A stretch of 64,000 nucleotides of DNA from Paraburkholderia fungorum (GTDB lineage: Bacteria > Pseudomonadota > Gammaproteobacteria > Burkholderiales > Burkholderiaceae), in the NCBI RefSeq assembly GCF_003610895.1, contig NZ_MCAS01000033.1, positions 1-64,000 of the forward strand, read 5' to 3'. Position 1 is the first letter of the stretch; each line of letters begins with the position of its first letter. Below are positions 8,475 through 17,111 of this stretch, piece by piece. Made by a program: the position numbers and the translations under genes. A model generated the notes under the pieces. The model was not told the origin of the DNA, made no database searches, and saw only the letters and a list, made by a program, of their open reading frames with translations.

Positions 8475-9499
8475 GTCACAAGTTGAAGTAAGGCTGCTCG
8501 ATGGAACGCTACGGCGTCGGCAAGAGATTTTAGCGTGACCGTTGCTTCGTCATTGCGATCCACATCCATCGAGCGAGTTTCTGTCGCGACAGCTCTTGCG
8601 AGCCAGTGGATGTTTGGATCGCCTTCGAAGGCAAAGCCCATGTCATCCCAAACACCCTTGTCCTCGTCCTTCTCTTCAGACTCGATCATCGTGCTGAGTT
8701 CCTCGACCGTAGGCTGATACTCCAACTCCATATAGACCCGGCGCTCGACCGGGTTTGCAGCGCCAGCGTCGAAATCACCCCGTACAAAGCTCACGAAGTG
8801 CTGCCAAGCTGTGCGGCTAGGTTTGTTCGTAGCTGTAAAGTGTCCGCGTCGCACGACTTTCTTGATCTTCGTGCGGTTGTCCATGAACATTTTCTTGTGG
8901 CTGGGTTTTACAAAAAGGTTGGTCCGAAAGAAGGGTCTCGCGTTTAGGACATCGCTGTTTTCGTCTTTCTGATAACCAACGATGTTTAGCTCTCCATCGG
9001 CGTCTTCATCAGCGCGAACCACGTGATTGCTCGCCATACCCATGAAACGCTCAATGTAGGCACGCATCTCCTGTTGCCCGCCAACTCGCTTGCCCATTTT
9101 CATCGTTGCGAGAAGGCCGCGCGCGGGCATAAACCAGAAATACGTGGGGAAGCCAGGAATGGATCCATCGACTACCTCATTCATATGTATCTTTGGCGCA
9201 CCGACTTTAGACGTGGCACTTACCGAGGCAACTCCGCTTTCAAACGATGGAACTTCGTTCCAGCAAGCCAAAACGAAATCTTCTCCGCGCTGCAACGTAT
9301 CAAGGACATAAATAGGGAAAAGCTCTTCATCGCCCTCCGATAGTTTCGTCTTCGATAACTCGATGCCGGTGGTCCAATCGCGGAGCTGTCCAAGGATGCT
9401 AGCAAGATCTCCAAACTCCGGCTCTTCCGCGCCATGCTTATAGAAGCCGCATTTATTTACTCGGTAAAACGTAAATCGGACTTCTTCTCTGACGATCAT
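8471..9499 (-). CDS. Unrecognised cytosolic protein, first gene of a two-gene unit
   Basis: 342 residues, no signal peptide or membrane segment. The N-terminus reads VRFTFYRVNKCGFYKHG and there is an acidic patch (ESEEKDEDKGVWDD) near residues 280-300. No nuclease, ATPase or protease motif was found by eye. The ATG at 9499 is preceded by a G-rich stretch. Upstream, 9500-9640 is AT-rich and likely holds the promoter. Its stop overlaps the start of the four-helix membrane protein. Position between symE and a type I restriction operon suggests a defence or toxin-antitoxin role, but that is inference from location only. Confidence 0.8.
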   Translation of the reverse strand: MIVREEVRFTFYRVNKCGFYKHGAEEPEFGDLASILGQLRDWTTGIELSKTKLSEGDEELFPIYVLDTLQRGEDFVLACWNEVPSFESGVASVSATSKVGAPKIHMNEVVDGSIPGFPTYFWFMPARGLLATMKMGKRVGGQQEMRAYIERFMGMASNHVVRADEDADGELNIVGYQKDENSDVLNARPFFRTNLFVKPSHKKMFMDNRTKIKKVVRRGHFTATNKPSRTAWQHFVSFVRGDFDAGAANPVERRVYMELEYQPTVEELSTMIESEEKDEDKGVWDDMGFAFEGDPNIHWLARAVATETRSMDVDRNDEATVTLKSLADAVAFHRAALLQLVT

Positions 9500-10079
9500 C
9501 TTGGCCCCCGCGCCTTTTTATTGGAGCTGCTTTTATATCCGAAAAGGTTCACGCAGGGTAAACGCCGTTATGCGGAGAAACCCTATAAACTGTTTTTCGC
9601 TATAGTTCGATGTAAAAGGCATTAAAACCTACGCGGGAGGTATCAACAATGCCGCCCCATGCGTTGATACGTAGCAGATGACAAGCTGTTGTCTCAAGCC
9701 TCGAAACTTCGGCGTCCGGTTCGCGCTGCTCCGTCCAAGGAGTCGCGTGTCATCGTCCCTCTGAATACTTTCTGAGCGGAGGCAATACGTGGGCTCGCGC
9801 AAAAGAGCTGCAACTTTCCCGTCCAACTCCGCAACCTCGCCGTAAAAATCGTGCCCGTCTGTCAGTGTTGAGCACAATTTCCCCAGAAGTGTTGAAGTAA
9901 AAATCCCCGTCCTGTGTAACCGGTGATTAGCCGACGTTATGATCGGGTGAGCTCCTTCGAGGACGGCCCGGCCGTCGAAGGACGGTCGGCAGGTGCAGGA
10001 TTGGGTGATGACGGGCGGTTACGTAAATGCTCCGGAAGCAGGTCGGAACGCTCACGCACGCCAGTGCCCGCAGCATATG
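9500..10079. other. Gene-free gap with a possible insertion-sequence end
   Basis: The part next to 9500 is AT-rich and probably carries the promoter for the leftward unknown gene pair. The rest has only short unconvincing open frames. Around 9866-9908 there are two similar 19-base blocks described separately. From about 9935 to 10070 the sequence looks like degraded coding DNA (a frame reading QVQDWVMTGGYV), possibly a transposase relic. Confidence 0.4.
9866..9908. repeat. Two imperfect 19-bp repeats, possible IS21-like terminal remnant
   Basis: TGTTGAGCACAATTTCCCC (9866-9884) and TGTTGAAGTAAAAATCCCC (9890-9908) are direct imperfect copies spaced 24 bases apart. Repeated TGTTGA...CCCC blocks are typical of the multi-repeat ends of IS21-family elements. 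No intact istA/istB follows, so this would be a decayed end. The identification is from memory of such ends only. Confidence 0.3.
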
Positions 10080-10796
10080 TCACTCGCTCCAGCTCTGGTG
10101 TCCCAACGGCAAAGCGTTCAACTCAGCACGCGACTCACGCCATTGAGGCCAGTACTGGTCGATCAATGCGACAAAGCGATCGCTGTGCTTCGGCTCCAGT
10201 AGGTGCAGCATCTCGTGCAACACGACATATTCAATCAGATCCTTTGGCTTCTTCACCAATTCAGTGTTGAGACGGATGTTACCGGCACGGTGATTGCAGC
10301 TACCCCACTTGGTCTTCATGCGCTGCAAGAAGTAGTCCGAGACGCGCACGCCCAACTTGGGTTCCCATTTGGCGATCAACTGCTGCACTAGGGCATGGAG
10401 CAAGGACTTATGCCAAGCGTGGATTACCTCGGCTCGTTTGGCCAGATCGTGACCTGGCCGGACCGAAAGCGTGATGCGCTTGTGGTCCAGTTTGACGAAG
10501 GGCTTTACGTCCGCTTCCACCACGGTCATCAGATGGCGGCGGCCCCATAGCTCATGACTCTCACGCTCAATGAACTGGCGCGGTGTCTCACGAGCTTGGG
10601 CCTTCAGCGTATCTTGCTGTTGGCGAATCCACGCGAGCTTGGAGATAGCATAGGCCCGCGCCACCTCCGTGCGGATACTCTGCGGCGCCACCAGGGTCAC
10701 GCGCCCGTCCGGCGGATGCACAGTGAGGTGCACATTCTTTACCCCTTTGCGGATCAGATTGATCCGCAACGAGCCCAAGGCAATCTCTTCACTCAT
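10080..10796 (-). CDS. YgjP-like zinc metallopeptidase (DUF45) of the restriction operon
   Basis: 238 residues. The C-terminal half carries WGSC followed by HEMLH at about 194-198 and a third ligand His at about 204 in the EPKHSDRF context. This is the HExxH(x5)H arrangement of the M48-like YgjP/DUF45 family. Such genes often sit beside type I restriction genes, with unknown function. The ATG at 10796 shares its A with the TGA of hsdR (TGATG), so translation is coupled. An in-frame TTG one codon upstream is a less likely start. It is the last gene of the operon. Confidence 0.85.
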   Translation of the reverse strand: MSEEIALGSLRINLIRKGVKNVHLTVHPPDGRVTLVAPQSIRTEVARAYAISKLAWIRQQQDTLKAQARETPRQFIERESHELWGRRHLMTVVEADVKPFVKLDHKRITLSVRPGHDLAKRAEVIHAWHKSLLHALVQQLIAKWEPKLGVRVSDYFLQRMKTKWGSCNHRAGNIRLNTELVKKPKDLIEYVVLHEMLHLLEPKHSDRFVALIDQYWPQWRESRAELNALPLGHQSWSE

Positions 10797-13700
10797 CAAT
10801 ACCCTGACTGATTCTTGATGATCTCGAAGATAGCCATGGTGGCGGCCTTATTCTTCTTCATGATCGGGTAGATCGCGTTCAGCACTTGGGCTTCCCTCGC
10901 GGAGTCGCCCTTCCAGCCTGCCGGCGCTTTTTCACGAACAGCTTTGTCCAGCATCAGTGCCAACGTCAAATACTCGTCACCATAGGGTGGAATAGGTTCT
11001 TCGGCGGTGTTGTCCTGCGCTGCGGTGGCCAACAACACGTCGGGCAAGTTGTTGTAAAGAACCGCTGCCTCCTTATTTCCGCGCAACTCGGTCGGCAGCT
11101 TGCTGCTTTCTTGCCCTTGATTGCCTAACTTTACGGCCAGGGCCTCGGCGTTCTTCAAAAACTGCTCGTAGCTATCGGTATCGTCACGCTTTTGCTGTAT
11201 CAGGTCCTCAAGCAGCTTGGACATTTGCTCGTAGAACTTGGGATCGGTCAACTGATCCCGGATGATGGTTCTGCGAACGTTGTTGATGATGCCTTCAGCA
11301 ATCGCGTTGTGGGACAGATTGCCTTTCTCATTGAGTTTCTTGGCAATCGCATCATGGATGCCTGTCTCGATGATCAACTCGGTCAGGGACAGTGAGCTCA
11401 GGTTGCCTAGCAGGTCCGCTGGGTCGGCCTGGATGTAGGTGTTAATGAGGTGGCGCATATCGGCTTCGAAGGGCTTCGTGTCCAGTTCTTCGCCCGAGTA
11501 GTTCTTGATCGCAGCGCGAATTTCGGTGTAGAAAGCCGTTTCCTTTTCGAAGGTTTCAATCTGCTGCGCGGAGTAGCCAGCCTCGTCCAGATTTTGTGCC
11601 AGATCCGCATAGGCGCGCACATAGGCCGCCACGGCCTTGTAGAACGCTATGCGCAGCGGCTCGGTGTTATTCAGCGCGGCGGCATCTGCCGCACTGCCGC
11701 AGAAGTAGTGAATGTGCTGCTCAATGCCCTGCGGTTGGTTGACCGGGGCACACAGGTAAATCAACACCTCGCGTGCTGCATCGAGCTTGGCCTTGCCCTC
11801 GTCGCGCCAGTCCTTGACGATCACGTTGCTGTCGTCGCCGCAGCTTTCTGTGTCCAGCTCATCCGAGGTGTAGACAGCAATCGCGTCCTGAACTTTGCTG
11901 AACAGCTCTTTGTAGTCGACGATATGACCGTAATTCTTGTCTTCGCCATCGAGCCGGTTGGTACGGCAGATGGCCTGGAACAGGTTATGGTCACGCAGCT
12001 CGTTGTCCAGATAAATGTAGGTGCAGCTGGGCGCGTCAAAGCCGGTCAACAGTTTGCTCACCACGATCAGCAGTTTGAGGTTGGCCGGCTCCTCGATGAA
12101 ACGACGCTTCATCTCCGTCTCGTACTGCGTGGTGGTCTGGGCCGCCTTCAGCACATGCTGCGTGTAGGTGTCGAATTTGTAGCGTTCGTCGCTGTCCTTG
12201 GGCTCCTGGGAGATCGCGTTGTGATTCGGTTCAAACGACGTGATGATTCCACAGAGCTTGCCAAAGGTCGTGTTCTGAAACAACCGAAAGTAGTGGCAGG
12301 CGTCGTAAATTGATGCCGCCACGAGGATGGCTGTGCCTCGGTCGTCGTTCAACCTGGGCCGAACGCCAAAGTCGTGAATGATGTTCGCCAGGATGCGCTG
12401 CTTGCGCTCGCCCGAGCTCATCAGGTCTTCCATCGTGGCCCAGCGCTTGCGCAGCACGGACTTCTGGTAGTTGTTGAGACCTTTGGCAGCCTTCTCAAAC
12501 CAGTCGTCCACCGCCTTGGGCGAGGTCAGGCGTTGCGGCACCGCGCGGGCCTCGTACTTCAGGTCCAGCACGACCCCGTCGGCCACGGCCTCGTTAAACT
12601 TGTAGGTGTGGATGAAGCTGCCAAACACCTCGCGGGTGGTCTGCCTGTCGCGGCGCAATAGCGGCGTTCCGGTGAAGCCGATGAAGATCGCCGTGGCTAG
12701 CCAGCGCTTCATCTGCTTGTTCATGTCGCCACCCTGGCTCCGGTGGCATTCGTCCACGAACACGTAGAAGCGGCCTGCCATTTTGGGTGGTTCACCCTTC
12801 AGGTCGGATGCGTCGATCTTGTGAATTAGTGCACACATCAGCCGCGGCGATGCAGAACCAAGCTTTTCCACCAGATCCTTGCGCGACTGGATGCGGGGCG
12901 ACGGCGCCTCCGCCCCAATCACCCCGGCGTTCTTCATGACGCCCTCGATCTGCTTGTCTAGCTCATCCCGGTCCGTCACAACCAGAATGCGCGCATCTGG
13001 GTCGTGCTCCAGCAACCACTTGGCGATCAACACCATCAGGATGCTTTTACCACTGCCCTGGGTATGCCAGATCACGCCACCTTCCTGCTTCTTTATGCGT
13101 TCCTGCGCGGCCTTCACGCCTTCAAATTGATGCAAGCGCGGCACCTTCTTCTGGCCCGCATCAAAGATCACGAAGTTGCGCAGCAGGTCCAGCAATCGGG
13201 TTGGGTCCAGCATCTGACTGAGTGGCCCGTCCAGTAACTCACCTTCGGAGACCGCAGTGTTGTCGCCACCCAATTGGTGGTGCTTCCACTCGACGAAGAA
13301 CTTCTCCGGCGTGCCCGTGGTGCCATAGCGCAGCCCCTGCGAATCGCTGCCTGCCAGCACCAACTGCACCGTGCTAAAGAAGCCTAAATTGAAGATCTCT
13401 TCTTGGTTAGTTATGAGCTGGCGGATACCATTGGCCACGTCCACCGAGCTGCGCTTGAGTTCCACTACCGCCAGCGCGATGCCATTCACGTAAAGCACGA
13501 TGTCGGGGCGGCGCTCATGCCCACCTTTTAGGGTGACCTCCTCGGCCAGTGCGAAGTGGTTGTTCGCTGGAGTGGCCCAGTCGATCAGGTGAACCGTTTC
13601 ATGCGGCGCCCCCGCCGCCACCTGCACGGGTACGCCATAACGCAGCAGTTGGTAAGTCCGCAAGTTGGCTTGATAGAGCGTGATACCCGTGGCGTCTGCT

Positions 13701-13921
13701 GCAGCCATCAACTTCTGGATGGTCTGCGACACGTGGACATCCGAATAGCCGCGCTCCTTCAAGTTTGCGCGCAGGTACTCCGACTCGATGCACCGGTTAT
13801 CCGCCCGCTTGCTCCACTCGCCCAGGTTGACGTAGCCGAGGCCACCATCCGACACAGGCGTGCAGATCCACTTGACGATACGGTTTTGAGTCACGCGTTC
13901 GGGACGAAGTGGCTGGGTCAT
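10796..13921 (-). CDS. hsdR: Type I restriction enzyme R subunit
   Basis: 1041 residues. The N-terminal PD-(D/E)xK nuclease shows RRPD with Asp140 and VVELK with Glu154/Lys156. The SF2 translocase has GSGKS (289-293), DECH (390-393) and FTGTP. HsdR cuts DNA after ATP-driven translocation when HsdM/HsdS find an unmethylated site. The start is set at 13921 because this ATG overlaps the stop of the preceding DUF262 gene as ATGA and gives an MTQPLRPERVTQ start; an upstream in-frame start would extend into that gene. All main catalytic motifs are intact, so it should be active. Confidence 0.95.
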   Translation of the reverse strand: MTQPLRPERVTQNRIVKWICTPVSDGGLGYVNLGEWSKRADNRCIESEYLRANLKERGYSDVHVSQTIQKLMAAADATGITLYQANLRTYQLLRYGVPVQVAAGAPHETVHLIDWATPANNHFALAEEVTLKGGHERRPDIVLYVNGIALAVVELKRSSVDVANGIRQLITNQEEIFNLGFFSTVQLVLAGSDSQGLRYGTTGTPEKFFVEWKHHQLGGDNTAVSEGELLDGPLSQMLDPTRLLDLLRNFVIFDAGQKKVPRLHQFEGVKAAQERIKKQEGGVIWHTQGSGKSILMVLIAKWLLEHDPDARILVVTDRDELDKQIEGVMKNAGVIGAEAPSPRIQSRKDLVEKLGSASPRLMCALIHKIDASDLKGEPPKMAGRFYVFVDECHRSQGGDMNKQMKRWLATAIFIGFTGTPLLRRDRQTTREVFGSFIHTYKFNEAVADGVVLDLKYEARAVPQRLTSPKAVDDWFEKAAKGLNNYQKSVLRKRWATMEDLMSSGERKQRILANIIHDFGVRPRLNDDRGTAILVAASIYDACHYFRLFQNTTFGKLCGIITSFEPNHNAISQEPKDSDERYKFDTYTQHVLKAAQTTTQYETEMKRRFIEEPANLKLLIVVSKLLTGFDAPSCTYIYLDNELRDHNLFQAICRTNRLDGEDKNYGHIVDYKELFSKVQDAIAVYTSDELDTESCGDDSNVIVKDWRDEGKAKLDAAREVLIYLCAPVNQPQGIEQHIHYFCGSAADAAALNNTEPLRIAFYKAVAAYVRAYADLAQNLDEAGYSAQQIETFEKETAFYTEIRAAIKNYSGEELDTKPFEADMRHLINTYIQADPADLLGNLSSLSLTELIIETGIHDAIAKKLNEKGNLSHNAIAEGIINNVRRTIIRDQLTDPKFYEQMSKLLEDLIQQKRDDTDSYEQFLKNAEALAVKLGNQGQESSKLPTELRGNKEAAVLYNNLPDVLLATAAQDNTAEEPIPPYGDEYLTLALMLDKAVREKAPAGWKGDSAREAQVLNAIYPIMKKNKAATMAIFEIIKNQSGY

Positions 13922-15789
13922 ATCGTGAATTCCTGTAACCGTTGTGGTGCCCATACCTGTTCCACCAGCGCTGCCACTAGCTCGCGCCGGGCCAGCTGCT
14001 CTTCCTTGGTGAACTTGTCGAAGGCCTTAAACGGCAGTTGATGGGCTACAGCAAACTGCTTGAACTGGGGCTGGTGCAGGTACGCGCTCGTGTCCATGCT
14101 CGCCGCGTAGAAGTTCTGCTTGGCATAGTGCGCACGTTTGTCGGCGAACGGCTTGGCCTGCAGACTGCGGTTTACGTCGGCCGGCAGCAACAGCAGTGAA
14201 GCAACGTGGTTGCGCCACTCATCGAACTCATACTCGTCTGCAAAGTGCGTGGCTACTGCCTCAAAGTCATCGGCCCAGATGTGCTCGATGTCGAACGGAT
14301 TCTTGACATCCCGATTGACCAGCTTGTCAAACGACTCGGTGCGCCCCGCGCCGGCCTCGGTCGTCGCCGTAAGGCGTGCCAACAGGTGGGCGATGTACCG
14401 GCGGCTGAACTGGTTCAGGCCCAGCCCATCGATGCCGGTACGGCCCCTCGCTGCGCTGCCCGCAAAGGTCACATCGTCCTCCGCCAACTTGCGGGTCAGA
14501 ACGTCGATTAATTCACCTAAAGGCTTGCGACGAATGTCACGACACAGCAGCCACATGGCATACGACACGCTGGAGTATCCCACGCGGATGTAATTCACTA
14601 CGCGGCGCATCAACCAGATGTCAAGGTAGGTGGCTGTCACCGCGAGCTTGCGGCGTACGGTGTCGTCATCGTCCGTTTCCACCAACGGCGCCAGCAGCAC
14701 GGTGCCCTGCCACGTGAAATCGTTGTGGGCGTTATAGAAGATCGCTTCCAGGCCCGCAGTGTATTGCCTGCTTGCATCCAGGATGCGCCGATAGGCCTTG
14801 GCAAAGAAAGGAAAGCTCTCCGCCATCAGTTTCTGGTTGGCCAGGGCGCTGCCGAGGCCAAGTTGCACGCTGTGATCGCGCACCCAGCGGTGAAAGACTG
14901 AACCGATTAGCTCCCAGTCCTTGTCGACGGCGCCGGCCTTGCGTTCGCGCGTGGTCTCGGCGTACTGCGCGCGCAGCCACGCCTTGATGCAATTGGCGTC
15001 GCGCTCAGGCTCGTGGCTGCCGCCCCAGGAAATCAACTCCAGCACTTGCTGCTTCCAGGTCTGGTTGGCTTGCACGCGGGCTTGGGGCTCTTCGATCGGA
15101 GCCAGCAGGTAAGCCTTGAGCATGTCTACCGGGCTCAGCGGCTTGCCACGATCGTTCATGGTTTCGAAGATCGCGTAGGCGTAGTTGTCGTTGTCGGTGG
15201 CGATTTCAATCAATCCCACTCGCGTCAGCAACCAGTAGATGAAGTGCGGCAGCGCGTCGCCGAGATCAACCAGCAGGTCGTTGGCCTCGATGTCGCCGTA
15301 ACGGGCGTACATGGTCTGGATGGACTCGTCTTTTCCGTCGGGGTTGTAGTCCTGGCCCTGGAACAACGCCTGGATGACCGGCAGGCGCTCGGGGATATCG
15401 AGGTTGAATTTGGGCTGGCCCAGGTTGTCGCTAAAAATCAGCGGCGCCATGGTCTTGGACACCGGCAAGTCCTGCACTTCCGCCGCACGGTACAGGCAGA
15501 TCAGCAGCAGCGTCAGCGAGGTCACCCGCTGCTGGCCATCGATCAGGTAGTTCTTGCCGTTGCGCTTGCTGACGATGATGGAGCCGAGGAAGTATTCACC
15601 GTAACCGCTGACCGCAGGGGTTTCGTCGCCAGTCTTGTAGTGACTGGAGAACTTGGCCTGCAGGTCCGACAGCAGTTCGTCGATGTTTTCCTTTTCCCAC
15701 TTGTACTCGCGCTGGTACTCGTCGATGGAGAACGACTGGCTTTGCAGCAGCTGCTGTACGCTCCGGTAATGCGGTGTGATGGCGCTCAT
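13918..15789 (-). CDS. DUF262/DUF1524 (GmrSD-like) protein embedded in the type I operon
   Basis: 623 residues. The DUF262 half has EYQREYKW (24-31) and DGQQR (84-88), the ParB-like nucleotide-binding motifs of GmrS. The C-terminal DUF1524 half has IEHIW at 501-505 and a downstream NHVASLLLLP segment, the His-Me-type nuclease region of GmrD; the usual IEHILP is changed to IEHIWA. Fused GmrSD proteins are type IV enzymes that cut phage DNA with modified cytosines. It starts 68 bases after hsdS and overlaps hsdR, so it is made with the type I enzyme. Whether it is an independent nuclease or a helper of Hsd is not known. Confidence 0.85.
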   Translation of the reverse strand: MSAITPHYRSVQQLLQSQSFSIDEYQREYKWEKENIDELLSDLQAKFSSHYKTGDETPAVSGYGEYFLGSIIVSKRNGKNYLIDGQQRVTSLTLLLICLYRAAEVQDLPVSKTMAPLIFSDNLGQPKFNLDIPERLPVIQALFQGQDYNPDGKDESIQTMYARYGDIEANDLLVDLGDALPHFIYWLLTRVGLIEIATDNDNYAYAIFETMNDRGKPLSPVDMLKAYLLAPIEEPQARVQANQTWKQQVLELISWGGSHEPERDANCIKAWLRAQYAETTRERKAGAVDKDWELIGSVFHRWVRDHSVQLGLGSALANQKLMAESFPFFAKAYRRILDASRQYTAGLEAIFYNAHNDFTWQGTVLLAPLVETDDDDTVRRKLAVTATYLDIWLMRRVVNYIRVGYSSVSYAMWLLCRDIRRKPLGELIDVLTRKLAEDDVTFAGSAARGRTGIDGLGLNQFSRRYIAHLLARLTATTEAGAGRTESFDKLVNRDVKNPFDIEHIWADDFEAVATHFADEYEFDEWRNHVASLLLLPADVNRSLQAKPFADKRAHYAKQNFYAASMDTSAYLHQPQFKQFAVAHQLPFKAFDKFTKEEQLARRELVAALVEQVWAPQRLQEFTI

Positions 15790-15857
15790 GGCGTGTCCTC
15801 ACGCGTCTTGTTTTTGGGCTTCTGATTTCTTTACTACTGCCTTGGCATGGGCAACGG

Positions 15858-17111
15858 TCATATTAGCCTTGTCCTGCCGGTTAGTAGTTCTTGCATCATC
15901 CCTTGCTTTAGGGCTCGGGTTTTGGCCAAGCGAGATTCGAGGGCGGAGAGGTCGGTGTCCATGTCGGAGAGAACGGTGGCGATGGCTGCTTGTTCCTCAA
16001 CATCCGGCAATCGCAACTCAGCGCTAACAATGTGGGCGCGATTGGTAGCGTAGACTTTCGTCCCGGCGGCCAATCGCTTCAAGTGCGCCCTGAATGCCGG
16101 GACGAACTGCAAATAGGCCTTGAAACCGTCGACAAGTACACTCTTGTCGAAACGTACCGCGATGGTGTGCTGGCCAGAGACGAGTTCACTCTCGGTCAGC
16201 CCTTGTACTTCGACCGACTTGCCAACTCCATCTAAATCCTCTGACGCGTCCGCAAACACCAGATCGCCGTTTGCCAATCTATCAAGCTTAGAAGCTTTAG
16301 CTACTGGCAAGAATGGCATCGCTGTCATCGAGGGTCTTACGAATACACCTGTCGATCCATGAATGTCGCCGTAATGCAGGTATTTAACACTGCCGGTTTC
16401 TCTAAGTTCGGCACGAGAATTAACGCCATTTTTCAAGAGCGTCAAATGCTCTCCAAGCGGCGTCAACTTCCACTCCTTACTGAACCTTGGCAGGCGAGTT
16501 TCGCCGGTGAGGAGCTGCTGCATCGCGGCCTGTTTGATGTCGCGCTTCTTGGCGATCAGCCGCTCCAGCGCCGCAATCAGGGTATCCACATCAGAGAGCG
16601 CGGCGGCGATGGCACGTTGTTCGGAAAGGGGGGGCAGTGGAATAGGAATCGAGTTGCAGGCATTCTTATTGAGATACGGGACAGCTGTTTTCGTACCCCT
16701 GCTCTCAATCAATTCCTTCAGGTGATCGAGGGCATTTAGTAAGAACGAGGCATCAATACACTCCGTTGGAATGAAAGCATGAAGCTGCTGATTAACGACT
16801 AGCTCTTTCGCGGTTATCGATACGATTCCCAGTTCACCTGCACATGACATGAGGACCGCGCCGACCGGAACGATCTTCGAACCAACCGATTGCGCTTCGG
16901 CTCTGGAGACACAAAGGCCGAGCCTTGATCTGCTTACGGACCTCCCGACCGCCAAGTCTGGGGTTGTAATCCACGGAATATCGCCGTCAAAGAGAGTGGG
17001 TTTGTTTCTGCCCGGGACAATGCATCCGCATACGTCGCCGACTTTCGGCGTCTGCCATTCCTCAGGGATAACGCCCACTGCCGTCTGCCTATATCCGGTC
17101 CTCAATTCCAT
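15858..17111 (-). CDS. hsdS: Type I restriction specificity subunit
   Basis: 417 residues with two target-recognition domains, each followed by a similar coiled helix. The first helix contains LSEQRAIAAALSDVDTLI and ends QQLLTGETRL; the second contains EEQAAIATVLSDMDTDL and ends QELLTGRTRL. This duplicated design reads a split DNA target. The ATG lies within the last codons of hsdM (10-base overlap), so the two are translationally coupled. No frameshift or inverted hsdS copy was seen nearby, so no phase variation by shuffling is apparent here. Confidence 0.93.
   Translation of the reverse strand: MELRTGYRQTAVGVIPEEWQTPKVGDVCGCIVPGRNKPTLFDGDIPWITTPDLAVGRSVSRSRLGLCVSRAEAQSVGSKIVPVGAVLMSCAGELGIVSITAKELVVNQQLHAFIPTECIDASFLLNALDHLKELIESRGTKTAVPYLNKNACNSIPIPLPPLSEQRAIAAALSDVDTLIAALERLIAKKRDIKQAAMQQLLTGETRLPRFSKEWKLTPLGEHLTLLKNGVNSRAELRETGSVKYLHYGDIHGSTGVFVRPSMTAMPFLPVAKASKLDRLANGDLVFADASEDLDGVGKSVEVQGLTESELVSGQHTIAVRFDKSVLVDGFKAYLQFVPAFRAHLKRLAAGTKVYATNRAHIVSAELRLPDVEEQAAIATVLSDMDTDLSALESRLAKTRALKQGMMQELLTGRTRLI

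Noticed and set aside
9629-9877. An 82-codon minus-strand frame between the unknown pair and the peptidase gene
   Set aside because: No ribosome site; overlaps the repeat-like block and looks degraded.
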